A program made the translations under genes and the position numbers. Below, piece after piece: positions 16,597-25,774 of a stretch of 38,148 nucleotides of DNA. Source of the stretch: Methylobacter sp. (GTDB lineage: Bacteria > Pseudomonadota > Gammaproteobacteria > Methylococcales > Methylomonadaceae); contig JAPLRU010000041.1 in NCBI GenBank assembly GCA_026399025.1, forward strand, positions 1-38,148. Reading direction: 5' to 3'. Position 1 is the first letter of the stretch, and the number at the start of each line of letters is the position of its first letter. The notes under the pieces are model-generated. The model ran no database searches, was not told the origin of the DNA, and saw only the letters and a program-made list of their open reading frames with translations.

Positions 16597-17250
16597 TTAA
16601 CCTCTAATAATGTTCAGTAATTCCGCAGGCTGCTGTAAGCACAGCAACGGACGGTAGTGCTTCAAGGTGTGTTCCGGATGCGCTCCGCAAGACACCGCTA
16701 TCGACGATATTTGGGCGTTTATCGCCATTTGCAAGTCATGGCTGGAATCGCCGATCATTAAACTTCGTTCATTCGCTGCGTTAGTATGCCGCATAATCTC
16801 ATGCAGCATACGCGGATCGGGTTTGGAAGCGGTTTCGTCGGAACAACGGGTGATGCAAAACAACTCTTCGGTATCGGTCGCCTTTAAAGCCTGTTGCAAA
16901 CCGGTTCTGGTTTTACCGGTAGCAACGGCCAGTTGATAACCGGCTTGTTTCAGTTCCACCAACATCGCGTAAACGCCGGGAAATAAATCTTCCCGACCTA
17001 ACTGTCTGGACAAATAGGCTTGCTGATAACAGCCGATCAAGCGCGTCAATGTAGCTTGATCGGCTTCAGGAAATAAGGTGGCGCAAGCGTTGCTAATACT
17101 CAGACCGATCACGTCTTTTGCCGCTTGGGGTTCGGGAATACCGCAGCCGCACTGATCACCGGCCGCTTGCAGGCAATTGACGATCCAGTCGATTGAATCG
17201 ACCAAGGTTCCGTCCCAATCGAATATGATTAAATCAAACCTGTTGTTCAT
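16597..17250 (-). CDS. HAD-superfamily phosphatase, phosphoglycolate-phosphatase-like
   Basis: The 217-residue protein has the HAD motifs in order: DWDGTLVDS (nucleophile D11, acid/base D13), the Thr of ATGKTR, Lys in SKPDPRM, and IGDSSHDLQMA. The helical cap between them is of the C1 type found in Gph-like enzymes. Substrate cannot be told from sequence; phosphoglycolate or a damaged metabolite are the usual choices. Its start overlaps the end of rluC by 17 bases, so the genes are coupled. The same rluC-HAD pairing is common in gammaproteobacteria. Confidence 0.85.
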   Translation of the reverse strand: MNNRFDLIIFDWDGTLVDSIDWIVNCLQAAGDQCGCGIPEPQAAKDVIGLSISNACATLFPEADQATLTRLIGCYQQAYLSRQLGREDLFPGVYAMLVELKQAGYQLAVATGKTRTGLQQALKATDTEELFCITRCSDETASKPDPRMLHEIMRHTNAANERSLMIGDSSHDLQMAINAQISSIAVSCGAHPEHTLKHYRPLLCLQQPAELLNIIRG

Positions 17251-18193
17251 GTTTTAACAGCTCTTCCAATGGCTGCGGCAAAGGCGCCAAAATGTTTAGT
17301 AATACCCCGGTAAGCGGGTGCTGAAATGTTAATTTTTCCGCATGCAAAAACATACGCTTATAGCCCCGCCCTTTAAAACCCCGGTTAATGTCATCCCTAC
17401 CGTAACGCTCGTCACCGACGATAGGATGCCCAAGACTGGCGGCGTGAACGCGTATTTGATGAGTGCGTCCGGTTTTGGGCGAGGCCTCAACCAAGGTCGA
17501 ATCGGCAAATACCTTCATACGCCGAAACAGCGTCTCGGCTTCTTTGCCGGCTTGACTGATTACCACCATGCGCTCGCCGCCTTTACTGACGTTTTTCAGC
17601 AAAGGCGCGTTCACAACCAGTTTTTTCCTTGCCCACTGCCCGGCCAACAAAGCCAAGTAGGTTTTTTGGACGTGATTATCCCGGAACAGCTCATGCAATT
17701 GTTTCAGTGCGCTACGTTTTTTGGCAATAATCAAACAACCGGAGGTATCTTTATCCAGTCGATGCACCAGCTCCAAAAAATGCGCTTCGGGTCTGAGCAA
17801 ACGCAAGCCTTCGATAATACCGGAGCTGACGCCGCTGCCGCCATGCACCGCAAAACCGGCCGGTTTATTGACGATCAGGAAACCGTCGTCTTCAAACAAA
17901 ATGCCGTATTGCAACGCCGCTTGCAAACCTTGCGGAACATACGATTCTTCGCTGCGTTCGGCCACTCGGACCGGAGGAATTCTGACGATATCGCCGACAG
18001 CAAGGCGGTATTTGACATCGACACGGCCTTTATTGACCCTGACTTCGCCTTTACGCACAATCCGGTAAATTCGGCTTTTAGGCACGCCCTTCAAGCGGGC
18101 AATTAAAAAATTATCCAATCGTTGGTCGCAATGTTCTTCGGTAATTTCGACCAGTTGGACTTGGGGGGATACGCTTGTTTGTTCACTATTCAT
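17234..18193 (-). CDS. rluC: Ribosomal large subunit pseudouridine synthase C
   Basis: RluC isomerises uridines 955, 2504 and 2580 of 23S rRNA in E. coli. The 319-residue product starts with an S4 RNA-binding domain (about 24-84, RLDNFLIARLKGVPKSRIYRIVRKGEVRVN shortened here). The RluA-type catalytic domain then carries HRLDKDTSGCL with catalytic D147, and later KTGRTHQIRVHAASLGHPIVGD. Length equals E. coli RluC (319). It lies divergent to rne, as in E. coli and relatives, which favours RluC over RluD or RluA. It is the first gene of a three-gene operon. Confidence 0.9.
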   Translation of the reverse strand: MNSEQTSVSPQVQLVEITEEHCDQRLDNFLIARLKGVPKSRIYRIVRKGEVRVNKGRVDVKYRLAVGDIVRIPPVRVAERSEESYVPQGLQAALQYGILFEDDGFLIVNKPAGFAVHGGSGVSSGIIEGLRLLRPEAHFLELVHRLDKDTSGCLIIAKKRSALKQLHELFRDNHVQKTYLALLAGQWARKKLVVNAPLLKNVSKGGERMVVISQAGKEAETLFRRMKVFADSTLVEASPKTGRTHQIRVHAASLGHPIVGDERYGRDDINRGFKGRGYKRMFLHAEKLTFQHPLTGVLLNILAPLPQPLEELLKHEQQV

Positions 18194-18690
18194 AGGGCCA
18201 ATAATACCAGCATCTGCTTAGGATTGATTCTTTAAATTGATGTAGAGCAATAAGGTTGCTATATTAGGCGAGTTTTTATTACTAAAAAACATACTTTTGC
18301 TCTGCGGTTTTAGCTAACAAACTGCCTTGAAGCACCGCTTGATGATGATTAAATACGGCATTCGATACTACGCTGACTCATCATTATAAGATTTTCGGGT
18401 TCATCGTTCGACCCTAGACGAACGATTTATAACTCCTGTTTAAGACGGAATTTACAACCCAGACTGAAAAGAATATTTATTTGCTTAGCTCTGTCCGTGC
18501 AGCTCTGTACGGTCTTCACCTAAGTGAAGGCTGCGATACCCCTTACAAACACGCAGAATATGGTACATAAAAGCCAAGCTAAGCTATGTAGAAGCCGTTT
18601 TAGCTACGCCTTCTACACAAACACGATAACCCCAAACCAGTCTGTTCAGTAAAATCTGACCATGGAGCAGGACACAACAAGGAATATTGA
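18194..18690 (+). promoter_or_regulatory. Long structured leader and divergent promoter region of rne
   Basis: Almost 500 bases without an ORF separate rluC and rne. On the rne-sense strand I see a run of hairpins: ATCGTTCG/CGAACGAT (18403-18426), CTTCAC/GTGAAG with a CTAA loop (18514-18529), and TGTAGAAG/CTTCTACA (18587-18617). There is also a direct repeat GCTCTGT around 18488-18508. In E. coli the rne leader is several hundred bases long, structured, and cleaved by RNase E itself to keep enzyme levels constant. The same autoregulation is likely here, although the hairpins do not obviously match those of E. coli. Confidence 0.55.
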
Positions 18691-21099
18691 ATGAAAAGAA
18701 TGCTTATCAACGCTACGCAGGCAGAAGAACTGCGAGTCGCTTTGGTAGACGGTCAAAAACTATATGATTTTGACATAGAAGTACCTTCGAAAGAACAAAA
18801 AAAGTCCAACATTTACAAAGGCATAGTTACCCATGTAGAACCCAGCTTAGAAGCCGCCTTTATTAACTACGGCGCCGAAAAACACGGCTTTTTACCTTTC
18901 AAAGAAATCTCTCCGCTCTACCGTCAACAGCAAGACGGCGCCGAAAACGACGGTCGCCGTCCAGCCATCAAAGACCTGATCAAAGAAGGTCAGGAAATCG
19001 TTGTTCAAATTGAAAAAGAAGAACGCGGTAATAAAGGCGCCGCTTTAACCACTTACATCAGCTTGGCTGGCACCTACTTGGTATTGATGCCGAACAATCC
19101 TAAAGCGGGCGGCATCTCGCGGCGCATCGAAGGCGAAACCCGCAGCGATCTGCGTGAAGTGATGACGGCGCTTGAGATCCCTGAAAGCATGGGGCTCATT
19201 GTCAGAACCGCCGGCTGCGGCAAAAACGCCGAGGAATTGCAATGGGACTTGAATTATCTATTGCAACTCTGGGAAGCCATAGAACGCTCCGCCAACGAAC
19301 ATTCGGCGCCGTTTCTGGTGTTTCAGGAAAGCAACGTCATCATCAGAGCCTTGCGCGACCATTTGCGCGGCAATATTGACGAGATTTTGATCGACAATGA
19401 AGACTCTTTCAAACTGGTGCAAAACTTCTTAAAGCAAGTTATGCCGCACTTTTTGCCCAAGGCAAAACTGTATCAAGATGCGGTTCCGCTGTTTAATCGT
19501 TACCAGATCGAATCCCAAATCGAAGTGGCTTACGGCCGTGAAGTCTCGTTGCCGTCCGGCGGCTCTTTGGTTATCGATCATACCGAAGCTTTGACCTCCA
19601 TCGACATCAACTCCGCGCGCGCCACCAAAGGCAGCGACATTGAGGAAACTGCGTTAAATACCAACCTGGAAGCGGCCGAAGAAATTGCCCGCCAGCTGCG
19701 ATTGCGCGATTTGGGCGGTCTGTTCGTGATCGACTTCATCGACATGATGTCCAATAAGAACCAGAAAACCGTTGAAAATCATCTGCGCGACGCGCTTAAA
19801 ATCGACCGCGCCCGGATTCAGACCAGCCGTATTTCGCGTTTCGGCTTGCTGGAAATGTCCCGGCAACGGATGCGTCCTTCGCTGGGCGACTCTACGCAAC
19901 TGCCGTGTCCGCGTTGCAAAGGCCAAGGTACGATTCGTAACGTCGAATCGGTCGCGCTTTCGGTATTGCGTATTCTTGAAGAAGAAGCAATGAAAAAAGG
20001 CACGGAAAAAGTCATTGCCCACTTGCCTATTGAATGCGCAACTTTTCTATTAAACGAAAAACGCAGCGCCATTGAGCAAATTGAAAACCGCCTGAAAGTC
20101 GGCATTGTCATCCTGCCCAGCAAGCATTTGGAAACACCGGCTTATGATATTGAGCGGATCAAGGAAAAAGAGTCCGGCGACGGCAAAGCCAGCTACTTGC
20201 AGATCAAAGCGGAAGATATTTCCATCCCCGAATTTGCCCAGCAAGTAAAACCGAGTTCGGTCAAAGCGGCCGTTAAAGAATTCCTGCATGATTCGCCCGC
20301 ACCGGTACAAAATAGAAATGAAGCCGCCAGCCTGATCCAACGCTTCTGGCATAAACTGATCGGCGCCGGCACCGAAACTAAAACCGCAACAGCCCCGATC
20401 GTCGAAAGAGCCAGACTGGCCGATGAAGTTCAACCGAACAGAAACAGGGGTAATCACAGACCGGGCCAACCTCAGGTACAGGACAGGAATCGCAATCGCG
20501 GGCGCGGACAAGGGCAAGGACGAGGACCGAATCAAGACCCCATTCAGGCATCCGAACAAGGATATATGCCCAAGCCGAAACCGGAACAAAACCAGGATTC
20601 GCCCCGCCAAAACCGCCCTCCTCGCGGCCAAGGCCGAAATGTAAGGCGTAATCTGGATCCGGCTACTAATCTGCCCCTCGTCAACGCCGAACCCGTTAAC
20701 GTTGAAGCAATTGAGCTTGATGAGATTATTTCAAATGTGATCGAGCTTGCTCGTCCTGTTATTGCTCCCGGAGAACAGCCTAAAAGAAATAACGCCAGAA
20801 GGGGGCCGAACCGTAGAAGACCGCGCAACCCCAATTACAAGAAACCTGAAATAAACGGCGACTCAAATACCGTAAATGAAGCGTTCAACGAAAGCAACGA
20901 TGAGCCGCGTTCGGCAGAACCCCGCTCTTATGACAATGATTTTGCCAAAAGAACGGAAAGAGCTGAGCCTGCGGAACCACAGACTAATGTCATCAGTCAG
21001 GTTAAAGTCGACAATCAGGATGTAGAAATCAAAAAACCGGCAATTATTGCTGAATCGGCACCAAAACCGGTGGAAGTCATCAAGCAAGAAACGGAATAA
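18691..21099 (+). CDS. rne: Ribonuclease E
   Basis: RNase E is the membrane-associated endonuclease that starts mRNA decay and matures rRNA and tRNA. The 802-residue product has the catalytic half: the S1 domain (about 38-120), RNase-H-like and 5'-sensor regions, and a DNase-I-like domain with metal-binding D305 (SIDINSA) and D348 (FIDM). The zinc-link CPRC (C406, C409) joins two dimers into a tetramer, and the small domain follows. After about residue 515 comes a disordered scaffold rich in Arg, Gln, Gly and Pro ([32 protein letters not shown]), which would bind RNA and degradosome partners. It is shorter than E. coli (1061) but far longer than RNase G. The leader is long and structured; a hairpin lies just after the stop. 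Confidence 0.96.
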   Translation: MKRMLINATQAEELRVALVDGQKLYDFDIEVPSKEQKKSNIYKGIVTHVEPSLEAAFINYGAEKHGFLPFKEISPLYRQQQDGAENDGRRPAIKDLIKEGQEIVVQIEKEERGNKGAALTTYISLAGTYLVLMPNNPKAGGISRRIEGETRSDLREVMTALEIPESMGLIVRTAGCGKNAEELQWDLNYLLQLWEAIERSANEHSAPFLVFQESNVIIRALRDHLRGNIDEILIDNEDSFKLVQNFLKQVMPHFLPKAKLYQDAVPLFNRYQIESQIEVAYGREVSLPSGGSLVIDHTEALTSIDINSARATKGSDIEETALNTNLEAAEEIARQLRLRDLGGLFVIDFIDMMSNKNQKTVENHLRDALKIDRARIQTSRISRFGLLEMSRQRMRPSLGDSTQLPCPRCKGQGTIRNVESVALSVLRILEEEAMKKGTEKVIAHLPIECATFLLNEKRSAIEQIENRLKVGIVILPSKHLETPAYDIERIKEKESGDGKASYLQIKAEDISIPEFAQQVKPSSVKAAVKEFLHDSPAPVQNRNEAASLIQRFWHKLIGAGTETKTATAPIVERARLADEVQPNRNRGNHRPGQPQVQDRNRNRGRGQGQGRGPNQDPIQASEQGYMPKPKPEQNQDSPRQNRPPRGQGRNVRRNLDPATNLPLVNAEPVNVEAIELDEIISNVIELARPVIAPGEQPKRNNARRGPNRRRPRNPNYKKPEINGDSNTVNEAFNESNDEPRSAEPRSYDNDFAKRTERAEPAEPQTNVISQVKVDNQDVEIKKPAIIAESAPKPVEVIKQETE

Positions 21100-21122
21100 G
21101 AAGGGCAAAGGACGATATTGTT

Positions 21123-21154
21123 GGCTTAAGGCCTCATCATTGGGGCCTTAAGCC
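21123..21154. terminator. Strong hairpin between rne and mltD
   Basis: GGCTTAAGGCC (21123-21133) pairs perfectly with GGCCTTAAGCC (21144-21154) around a ten-base loop. It lies between the two convergent genes and has no clear T-run on either side. It could act as a stop with Rho or as a 3'-end protecting structure. Confidence 0.6.
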
Positions 21155-21228
21155 ATGTATAAACCACAGGAAGGGGTTTATGTGGACATATTACATTTTG
21201 GCTTTCGTAAGATCGAGCATACTCCAAA

Positions 21229-22866
21229 TCAAGTATTAAGAATCACTTTCAGCTTTTTTCCCGGAGTAAGGGCGTTGCTTATTTCCGGTGGATTCCATTT
21301 ACGCAGGTCTGCGACTGAAACATTAAATTTACGGGAAATTTGCGCCAGCGAATCACCTTGTTTAACTGTATAACTAATTAAATGGACTCCCGTAGTCGAG
21401 GCAGCGACGGCACGCGGGGCTACAGCCTGTTGGCTCGCGGTTTTGATAGTCAGTTTCTGGCCTAAAACCACCGCTGTTTTTAACGTAATGTTGTTCCACT
21501 CCGCCACGTCTTTATCGCTAACCGAAAACTTCTGCGCAATACTCCAGATCGTATCGCCTTTTTTTACAATATAAACTTGGCTGGGTGCTGATTTACTATT
21601 CGCCGTTTTCGTTTTAACCGCAAGCTGGGGGGCGGCTGCTTTTTGCGGCGCCGGCATCTTTAACAGCATACCGGAGTGGAGGGTATTGCTCGCCAAATGA
21701 TTAGCCTGCCGAATCGACTTAGTGGTTGTGTTATTTTTATCGGCAATAGAGGCCAGACTTTCCCCGGCCTTTACTTTATGCTTGCTCGGCAGAGTCTGAA
21801 TTTCGTCATGCCGAACTTGCGCCATCGTCTCGTTATGATAACGTTTTAAATCAACCCGCTCGTCGTAAGGCAATTGAGCCAAGTTTTGTTTAAATAAATG
21901 CGCCTTATCAACGGGAATTAATAAATGATGCGGCCCTTGCGGTGCAGTGCTTGAGTAGTTAAAGCCGGGATTTAATTTTAAAAACTCGTTCAGCGGCGTG
22001 TTAGCCAGCTCCGCCGCTTTGTTTAAATCCAGCTGGGATTTAACATCGACAAGCTCACAGTAAGGTTTGTTGGGAATATGCTGTAAATTGATATTGTATT
22101 TATCGGCATTAGCGAATATTTTGGCTACAGCCAGCAGCCGCGGTACATAGTCTGCGGTTTCTTTAGGAAGATCCAATGACCAGTAATCGGTAGCCAGATT
22201 GAGATTTTCATTCTTTTCGATGGCTTTTCTGACATTGCCTTTACCGTAATTATAAGAAGCTAAGGCAAGATGCCAATCGCCGTCGAAAGTCTCGCCCAAA
22301 TGCTTGAGAAAAGAGGTTGCCGCTTTAGTTGAGGCATAAACATCGCGACGACCGTCGTACCAGGCGTTTTGTTGAAGGCCGTATAAACGGCCGGTCGCCG
22401 GTATAAACTGCCAGAGCCCTGACGCATCGCTTTTCGAATACGCTTCCGGCAGGAAGGCGCTCTCAACTATCGGCAACAAGGCCAGTTCGCCGGGAATATT
22501 TTTGGCTTCGACTTCGTCGAGGATAAGATGCAAATAAGGTTCCGCTCGTTGCTGAACTCTGGCAAGATAGGCAGGATGACGTAAATACCAGTTTAACTCC
22601 CGATTGATGCGCTCGTTTTCAATTTCGGGTAAAGAATAGAGTGACAATAACCGTTCCCAAACCGTATTTTTATATTTTGCCGGTACCGTATATTTTTGTT
22701 TGCCGAACGGGTGGAGAGCATGCCTTACATAGCTGTTATCCAATTCGGAACTGGCAGGCGGCCTATCGTTAAAAGAGTCTTTTGAAGTTGTAGAACAACC
22801 TGTTGCGATTAAAAAGACCAATACTGATAAAAGTTTAACTGATCTATTAAAGTTAATGCGCATCAT
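21229..22866 (-). CDS. mltD: Membrane-bound lytic transglycosylase D with three LysM repeats
   Basis: This lipoprotein (lipobox ATGC, Cys24) cuts peptidoglycan glycan strands in the periplasm, leaving 1,6-anhydro ends. The SLT domain covers about 105-260, with catalytic E135 in LPIVESAFLPEAYSKSDASG (cut short) and the GLWQFIPATGR and ALASYNYGKG motifs. Three LysM modules follow near 359-402, 431-475 and 498-542, binding glycan; E. coli MltD has a similar set. ATG codons at 22866 and 22863 are both possible. The upstream divergent pair methyltransferase-rnhA recalls E. coli mltD-gloB-yafS-rnhA, with gloB absent here. Confidence 0.93.
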   Translation of the reverse strand: MMRINFNRSVKLLSVLVFLIATGCSTTSKDSFNDRPPASSELDNSYVRHALHPFGKQKYTVPAKYKNTVWERLLSLYSLPEIENERINRELNWYLRHPAYLARVQQRAEPYLHLILDEVEAKNIPGELALLPIVESAFLPEAYSKSDASGLWQFIPATGRLYGLQQNAWYDGRRDVYASTKAATSFLKHLGETFDGDWHLALASYNYGKGNVRKAIEKNENLNLATDYWSLDLPKETADYVPRLLAVAKIFANADKYNINLQHIPNKPYCELVDVKSQLDLNKAAELANTPLNEFLKLNPGFNYSSTAPQGPHHLLIPVDKAHLFKQNLAQLPYDERVDLKRYHNETMAQVRHDEIQTLPSKHKVKAGESLASIADKNNTTTKSIRQANHLASNTLHSGMLLKMPAPQKAAAPQLAVKTKTANSKSAPSQVYIVKKGDTIWSIAQKFSVSDKDVAEWNNITLKTAVVLGQKLTIKTASQQAVAPRAVAASTTGVHLISYTVKQGDSLAQISRKFNVSVADLRKWNPPEISNALTPGKKLKVILNT

Positions 22867-22962
22867 CTAAGCCTTTTAAGGGTAAAGTTTATTATTAGAA
22901 TGTTATGATTATACCTTGTTTTTATTGAAAATCATTAAAGTCAAATAGTGTAGAATTCGCAG

Positions 22963-23682
22963 ATGAAACGTAATTTCTTATTTGCCTGGTATCAAACTCC
23001 CAGAGGCAAGCTGTTGCAACAGCTTGAAGCCGATTATATTCAGCGCTCCATTACCGTCAGCTGCAAACAAACTATTTTGCAAATTGGCGGATTAGATTGG
23101 GAAAGCGAGTTTATCGACTGCTCTTTATACAAGAATTTTACGATACTGGATGCTAAAAGCTTAGGTTGCGCTAAAGCCAGAAAAATTCAAGCCAAGGCTT
23201 ACAGCCTACCCTTGCAAAGCAATTGCATCGATATGATTATAGTGCCGCATTTATTGGAATTTGACGCCAACCGGTTTCAAACCATGCGTGAAATAGAGCG
23301 GGTTTTAAAACCGGAAGGCATTTTGCTCGTGCTGAATTTTAATCCTTGGAGTATTTGGGTGAGATACCAGTATTTATGGGATAAAAAAATGGCTGATTCA
23401 TGGGGAGGGCATTTTATTTCCCGTCCCAGAATACTGGACTGGCTGAAATTATTAAATTTTGAAGTCATCATATCGTCGGAGTTTAATTTGGATACGGTAA
23501 AATCGACTCACGGCAAGTTTATAACCCGAGGCCACTCGCTCACATCGACCGCTTATGCGATCAAAGCAATCAAGCGCCGTTACAGCCTCATTCCATTAAC
23601 GCCGGTCAAGGCGTTAAGTCCCCGTTTAATCCTGACCAATACACTTAACTCACCCACCACACAATTAAACCGACATGACTGA
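22963..23682 (+). CDS. SAM-dependent methyltransferase, YafS-like
   Basis: The 239-residue protein has a class I methyltransferase core. A loop with [11 protein letters not shown] stands in for the SAM-binding glycine motif, and [31 protein letters not shown] covers motifs around the post-SAM strand. Its glycine motif is degenerate, as in E. coli YafS. Position between mltD and rnhA matches yafS, and the stop overlaps the rnhA start by eight bases, so the two are cotranscribed. Substrate unknown. The divergent 96-bp gap to mltD contains a TAGAAT-like -10 element near 22950. Confidence 0.75.
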   Translation: MKRNFLFAWYQTPRGKLLQQLEADYIQRSITVSCKQTILQIGGLDWESEFIDCSLYKNFTILDAKSLGCAKARKIQAKAYSLPLQSNCIDMIIVPHLLEFDANRFQTMREIERVLKPEGILLVLNFNPWSIWVRYQYLWDKKMADSWGGHFISRPRILDWLKLLNFEVIISSEFNLDTVKSTHGKFITRGHSLTSTAYAIKAIKRRYSLIPLTPVKALSPRLILTNTLNSPTTQLNRHD

Positions 23683-24127
23683 TTCTGTCATTATTTATAC
23701 CGATGGCGCCTGCAAAGGCAACCCCGGACCGGGCGGCTGGGGCGCAATACTCAACTACAAAGGAACCGTTAAAGAACTCTATGGCGGCGACGCCGAAACC
23801 ACCAATAACCGTATGGAGTTAATGGCTGCAATTCAGGCTTTGGAAACATTGACGAAACCTTGCTCGGTACAACTCAATACCGATTCAAAATATGTCATGC
23901 AGGGCATTACCGAATGGATAAACAACTGGAAAAAACGCGGATGGAAAACCGCCTCCAAGGCACCGGTTAAGAATGAAGATCTGTGGCGTCGGCTGGATGC
24001 CGCGATTCAACGGCATAATATCGAATGGTTTTGGGTAAAAGGCCATTCAGGCCATAAAGAGAATGACAGAGCGGATGCGCTGGCTAATCTGGGTATTGTT
24101 TCATTGCGCCAAGTACCCGCACTCTAA
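23675..24127 (+). CDS. rnhA: Ribonuclease HI
   Basis: RNase HI removes RNA from RNA-DNA hybrids such as primers and R-loops. The 150-residue product has all catalytic carboxylates in place: D10 ([16 protein letters not shown]), E48 ([11 protein letters not shown]), D70 (LNTDSKYV) and D134 (RADALA), plus H124-region GHSGHKEND. Residue numbers coincide with those of the E. coli enzyme. It overlaps the methyltransferase gene by eight bases. The dnaQ gene that usually adjoins rnhA in gammaproteobacteria is not present here. Confidence 0.96.
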   Translation: MTDSVIIYTDGACKGNPGPGGWGAILNYKGTVKELYGGDAETTNNRMELMAAIQALETLTKPCSVQLNTDSKYVMQGITEWINNWKKRGWKTASKAPVKNEDLWRRLDAAIQRHNIEWFWVKGHSGHKENDRADALANLGIVSLRQVPAL

Positions 24128-24144
24128 GCAAAGCAACAGGCAAA

Positions 24145-24176
24145 AAAAAGGTGCGCCGGTTTCGACACACCTTTTT
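24145..24176. terminator. Bidirectional terminator
   Basis: AAAAAGGTG (24145-24153) pairs with CACCTTTTT (24168-24176). A-run and T-run flanks give a U-tail on both strands, serving rnhA and the converging gene at 24198. Confidence 0.75.
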
Positions 24177-24197
24177 GAACAGCTGTAATCGGAAAAC

Positions 24198-24524
24198 TTA
24201 AACTTTTACCGCATCGGCAATTTCGTTAAAGGCTTCGACTCTTGTTTTTCCGGTTTTAATCAAGTCAACACCTGCATCAACCACCATTTTGCATAGCCCC
24301 GGTGTTTTGTAAACGATCAAGCCTAAATAGCCTACCGCCGGAATGGCAATTAAGGCTGCAATAAAACCGTTAAGACCGACAACGCCCATCAGCTTTATCA
24401 GCAAGACAACAGCATCCAAAGGCAATAAAACCATGGCGCCAAAATAGACTATAACCATGAATACGGACACCACAAAAACTACAAACTGAAGTAGCCTGAC
24501 CAACGCAACGTTAATTTTTTTCAT
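24198..24524 (-). CDS. Small hypothetical membrane protein (108 aa)
   Basis: Two or three hydrophobic stretches (about 7-30, 32-48 and 50-70) are followed by a mixed, probably cytoplasmic tail with VDLIKTGKTRVEAFNEIADAV. I do not recognise a family. I chose the ATG at 24524 (MKKINVAL) because the Lys-rich start suits a membrane protein; an ATG at 24545 would add seven residues. A shared terminator follows. Confidence 0.5.
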   Translation of the reverse strand: MKKINVALVRLLQFVVFVVSVFMVIVYFGAMVLLPLDAVVLLIKLMGVVGLNGFIAALIAIPAVGYLGLIVYKTPGLCKMVVDAGVDLIKTGKTRVEAFNEIADAVKV

Positions 24525-24641
24525 ATTACTATCAATTCCCTGCATGAACTTAAGAAGTCTTTTAGTCAGGAAACAACTCCTGACCCTGATGTTTTGTCAA
24601 AAACACCGCTTTTTGAAGCGATAAATTATACCTTAACACCG

Positions 24642-25331
24642 TTAAGACAAGTCATTTTTTTCGGTTTGATCTTGACGAAGAAACCACCGGTATAAAATAG
24701 AACCGGCAATAAAGCCGCCCAAATGAGCCCACCACGCTACATCGACAACAACACCGCCAAATAGCATTGCTGTGGTTGCACTGTGTAATTGAATCAGCAC
24801 CCATAAACCTAAAAACGCAACGGCCGGGACATGAACGACTATCGGCAGAAACAGTATAGGAATCCACACAACCACCCGTTCAAGCGGATATAGAAAAAAA
24901 TAAGCCGCTAATACACCGGCAATGGCGCCCGATGCGCCGACAACTGGAATAGTTAGATTCGGATCGAAAAACCACTGCAAAAACGTAGCCAGAAGCCCGC
25001 ATACCAAATAAAAAATCAAATAAGGCAAGCGCCCCATTCTGTCTTCCACATTGTCGCCGAAAATCCACAAAAACCACATATTCATAATAAGATGCAGCCA
25101 GTTTCCGTGCAAAAACAGGCTAGTCAAAAACGACAAATAGCCATCGAAAGGCAAGCCGTAATACGGATTGGTATAACGAATAGGCACCATGCCGTAAAGA
25201 TTGATCAAGCGATAACTTAACTGGTCCGGCATTAATTGCATCGACACAAAAACAACAATGCACATTGCCATTATCGCCCAGGTGACCAAAGGTCTTGAAT
25301 GGCAGGGTGCTGTATCTCTAATCGGTATCAT
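24642..25331 (-). CDS. Rhomboid-family intramembrane serine protease
   Basis: The 229-residue protein has six hydrophobic segments. It carries the rhomboid hallmarks: HGNWLHLIMNMWFLWIFGDNVEDRMG region after helix 1, the GASG motif with nucleophile S134, and H203 in WWAHLGGFIAG completing the Ser-His dyad. It would cleave membrane-spanning substrates within the inner membrane. The long loop after the first helix (VPIRYTNPYYGLPFDGYLS) is of the type seen in proteobacterial rhomboids distinct from GlpG. It stands alone, with about 440 bases of non-coding DNA upstream. Confidence 0.9.
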   Translation of the reverse strand: MIPIRDTAPCHSRPLVTWAIMAMCIVVFVSMQLMPDQLSYRLINLYGMVPIRYTNPYYGLPFDGYLSFLTSLFLHGNWLHLIMNMWFLWIFGDNVEDRMGRLPYLIFYLVCGLLATFLQWFFDPNLTIPVVGASGAIAGVLAAYFFLYPLERVVVWIPILFLPIVVHVPAVAFLGLWVLIQLHSATTAMLFGGVVVDVAWWAHLGGFIAGSILYRWFLRQDQTEKNDLS

Positions 25332-25774
25332 GGCAGTTTCCTGAGCTATAAGTAGGCGTGGAGATTTTGCTCCCCAATATTTAACTTAGCTTAAAAGTTA
25401 AAAAATCGATTTGCAATGAATAGTTATGCAATCGTAACAACTCTCTGGGGCCTATATAATTGAATACGGATTTTAAGGAATTAATAGAGAGGGTAATTCA
25501 TCCATTATTCTACGCGCCTAGGAGGCTGTCGGACTTATGGCCTAACTAATTGATGTTTAATGATTTTACTAAATCGCCAAAAATAACTTAATCCATATTT
25601 ATCAATTGGTTACAGTGCGAAGTCCGACAGGCTCCTAGAGCGCTCACTTTTGCTATTCGTATTTTATTATCTCGGTTTGAGTAGTTATATTTAATCATAA
25701 ACTCGTGCCTAAAAAGCCTATAATACACACAGTTTATTCCCTATTATCCTTGCGCTTTAAGCCTTTATAGATTC
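25332..25774. other. Intergenic region carrying a MITE-like element
   Basis: The 443 bases between the divergent rhomboid and helicase genes hold the 121-bp inverted-repeat element at 25518-25638 and otherwise AT-rich sequence. The promoter for the helicase gene is likely in 25640-25770. No further ORF is convincing. Confidence 0.5.
25518..25638. mobile_element. MITE-like element with 19-bp terminal inverted repeats
   Basis: CTAGGAGGCTGTCGGACTT (25518-25536) is repeated inverted at 25620-25638 with one mismatch. The interior, about 83 bases, is AT-rich and non-coding. A TA dinucleotide sits at the outer edge of each 16-bp core (GGAGG...ACTT), consistent with insertion at TA. I infer a non-autonomous element mobilised by a related transposase elsewhere; none is in the window. 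Confidence 0.65.

Noticed and set aside
17342-18106. A 254-codon plus-strand ORF opposite rluC
   Set aside because: It is antisense to a clear rluC frame, and its product resembles no protein family.
20050-20631. A 193-codon minus-strand ORF opposite rne
   Set aside because: It is a shadow of the rne reading frame with no start signal or family features.
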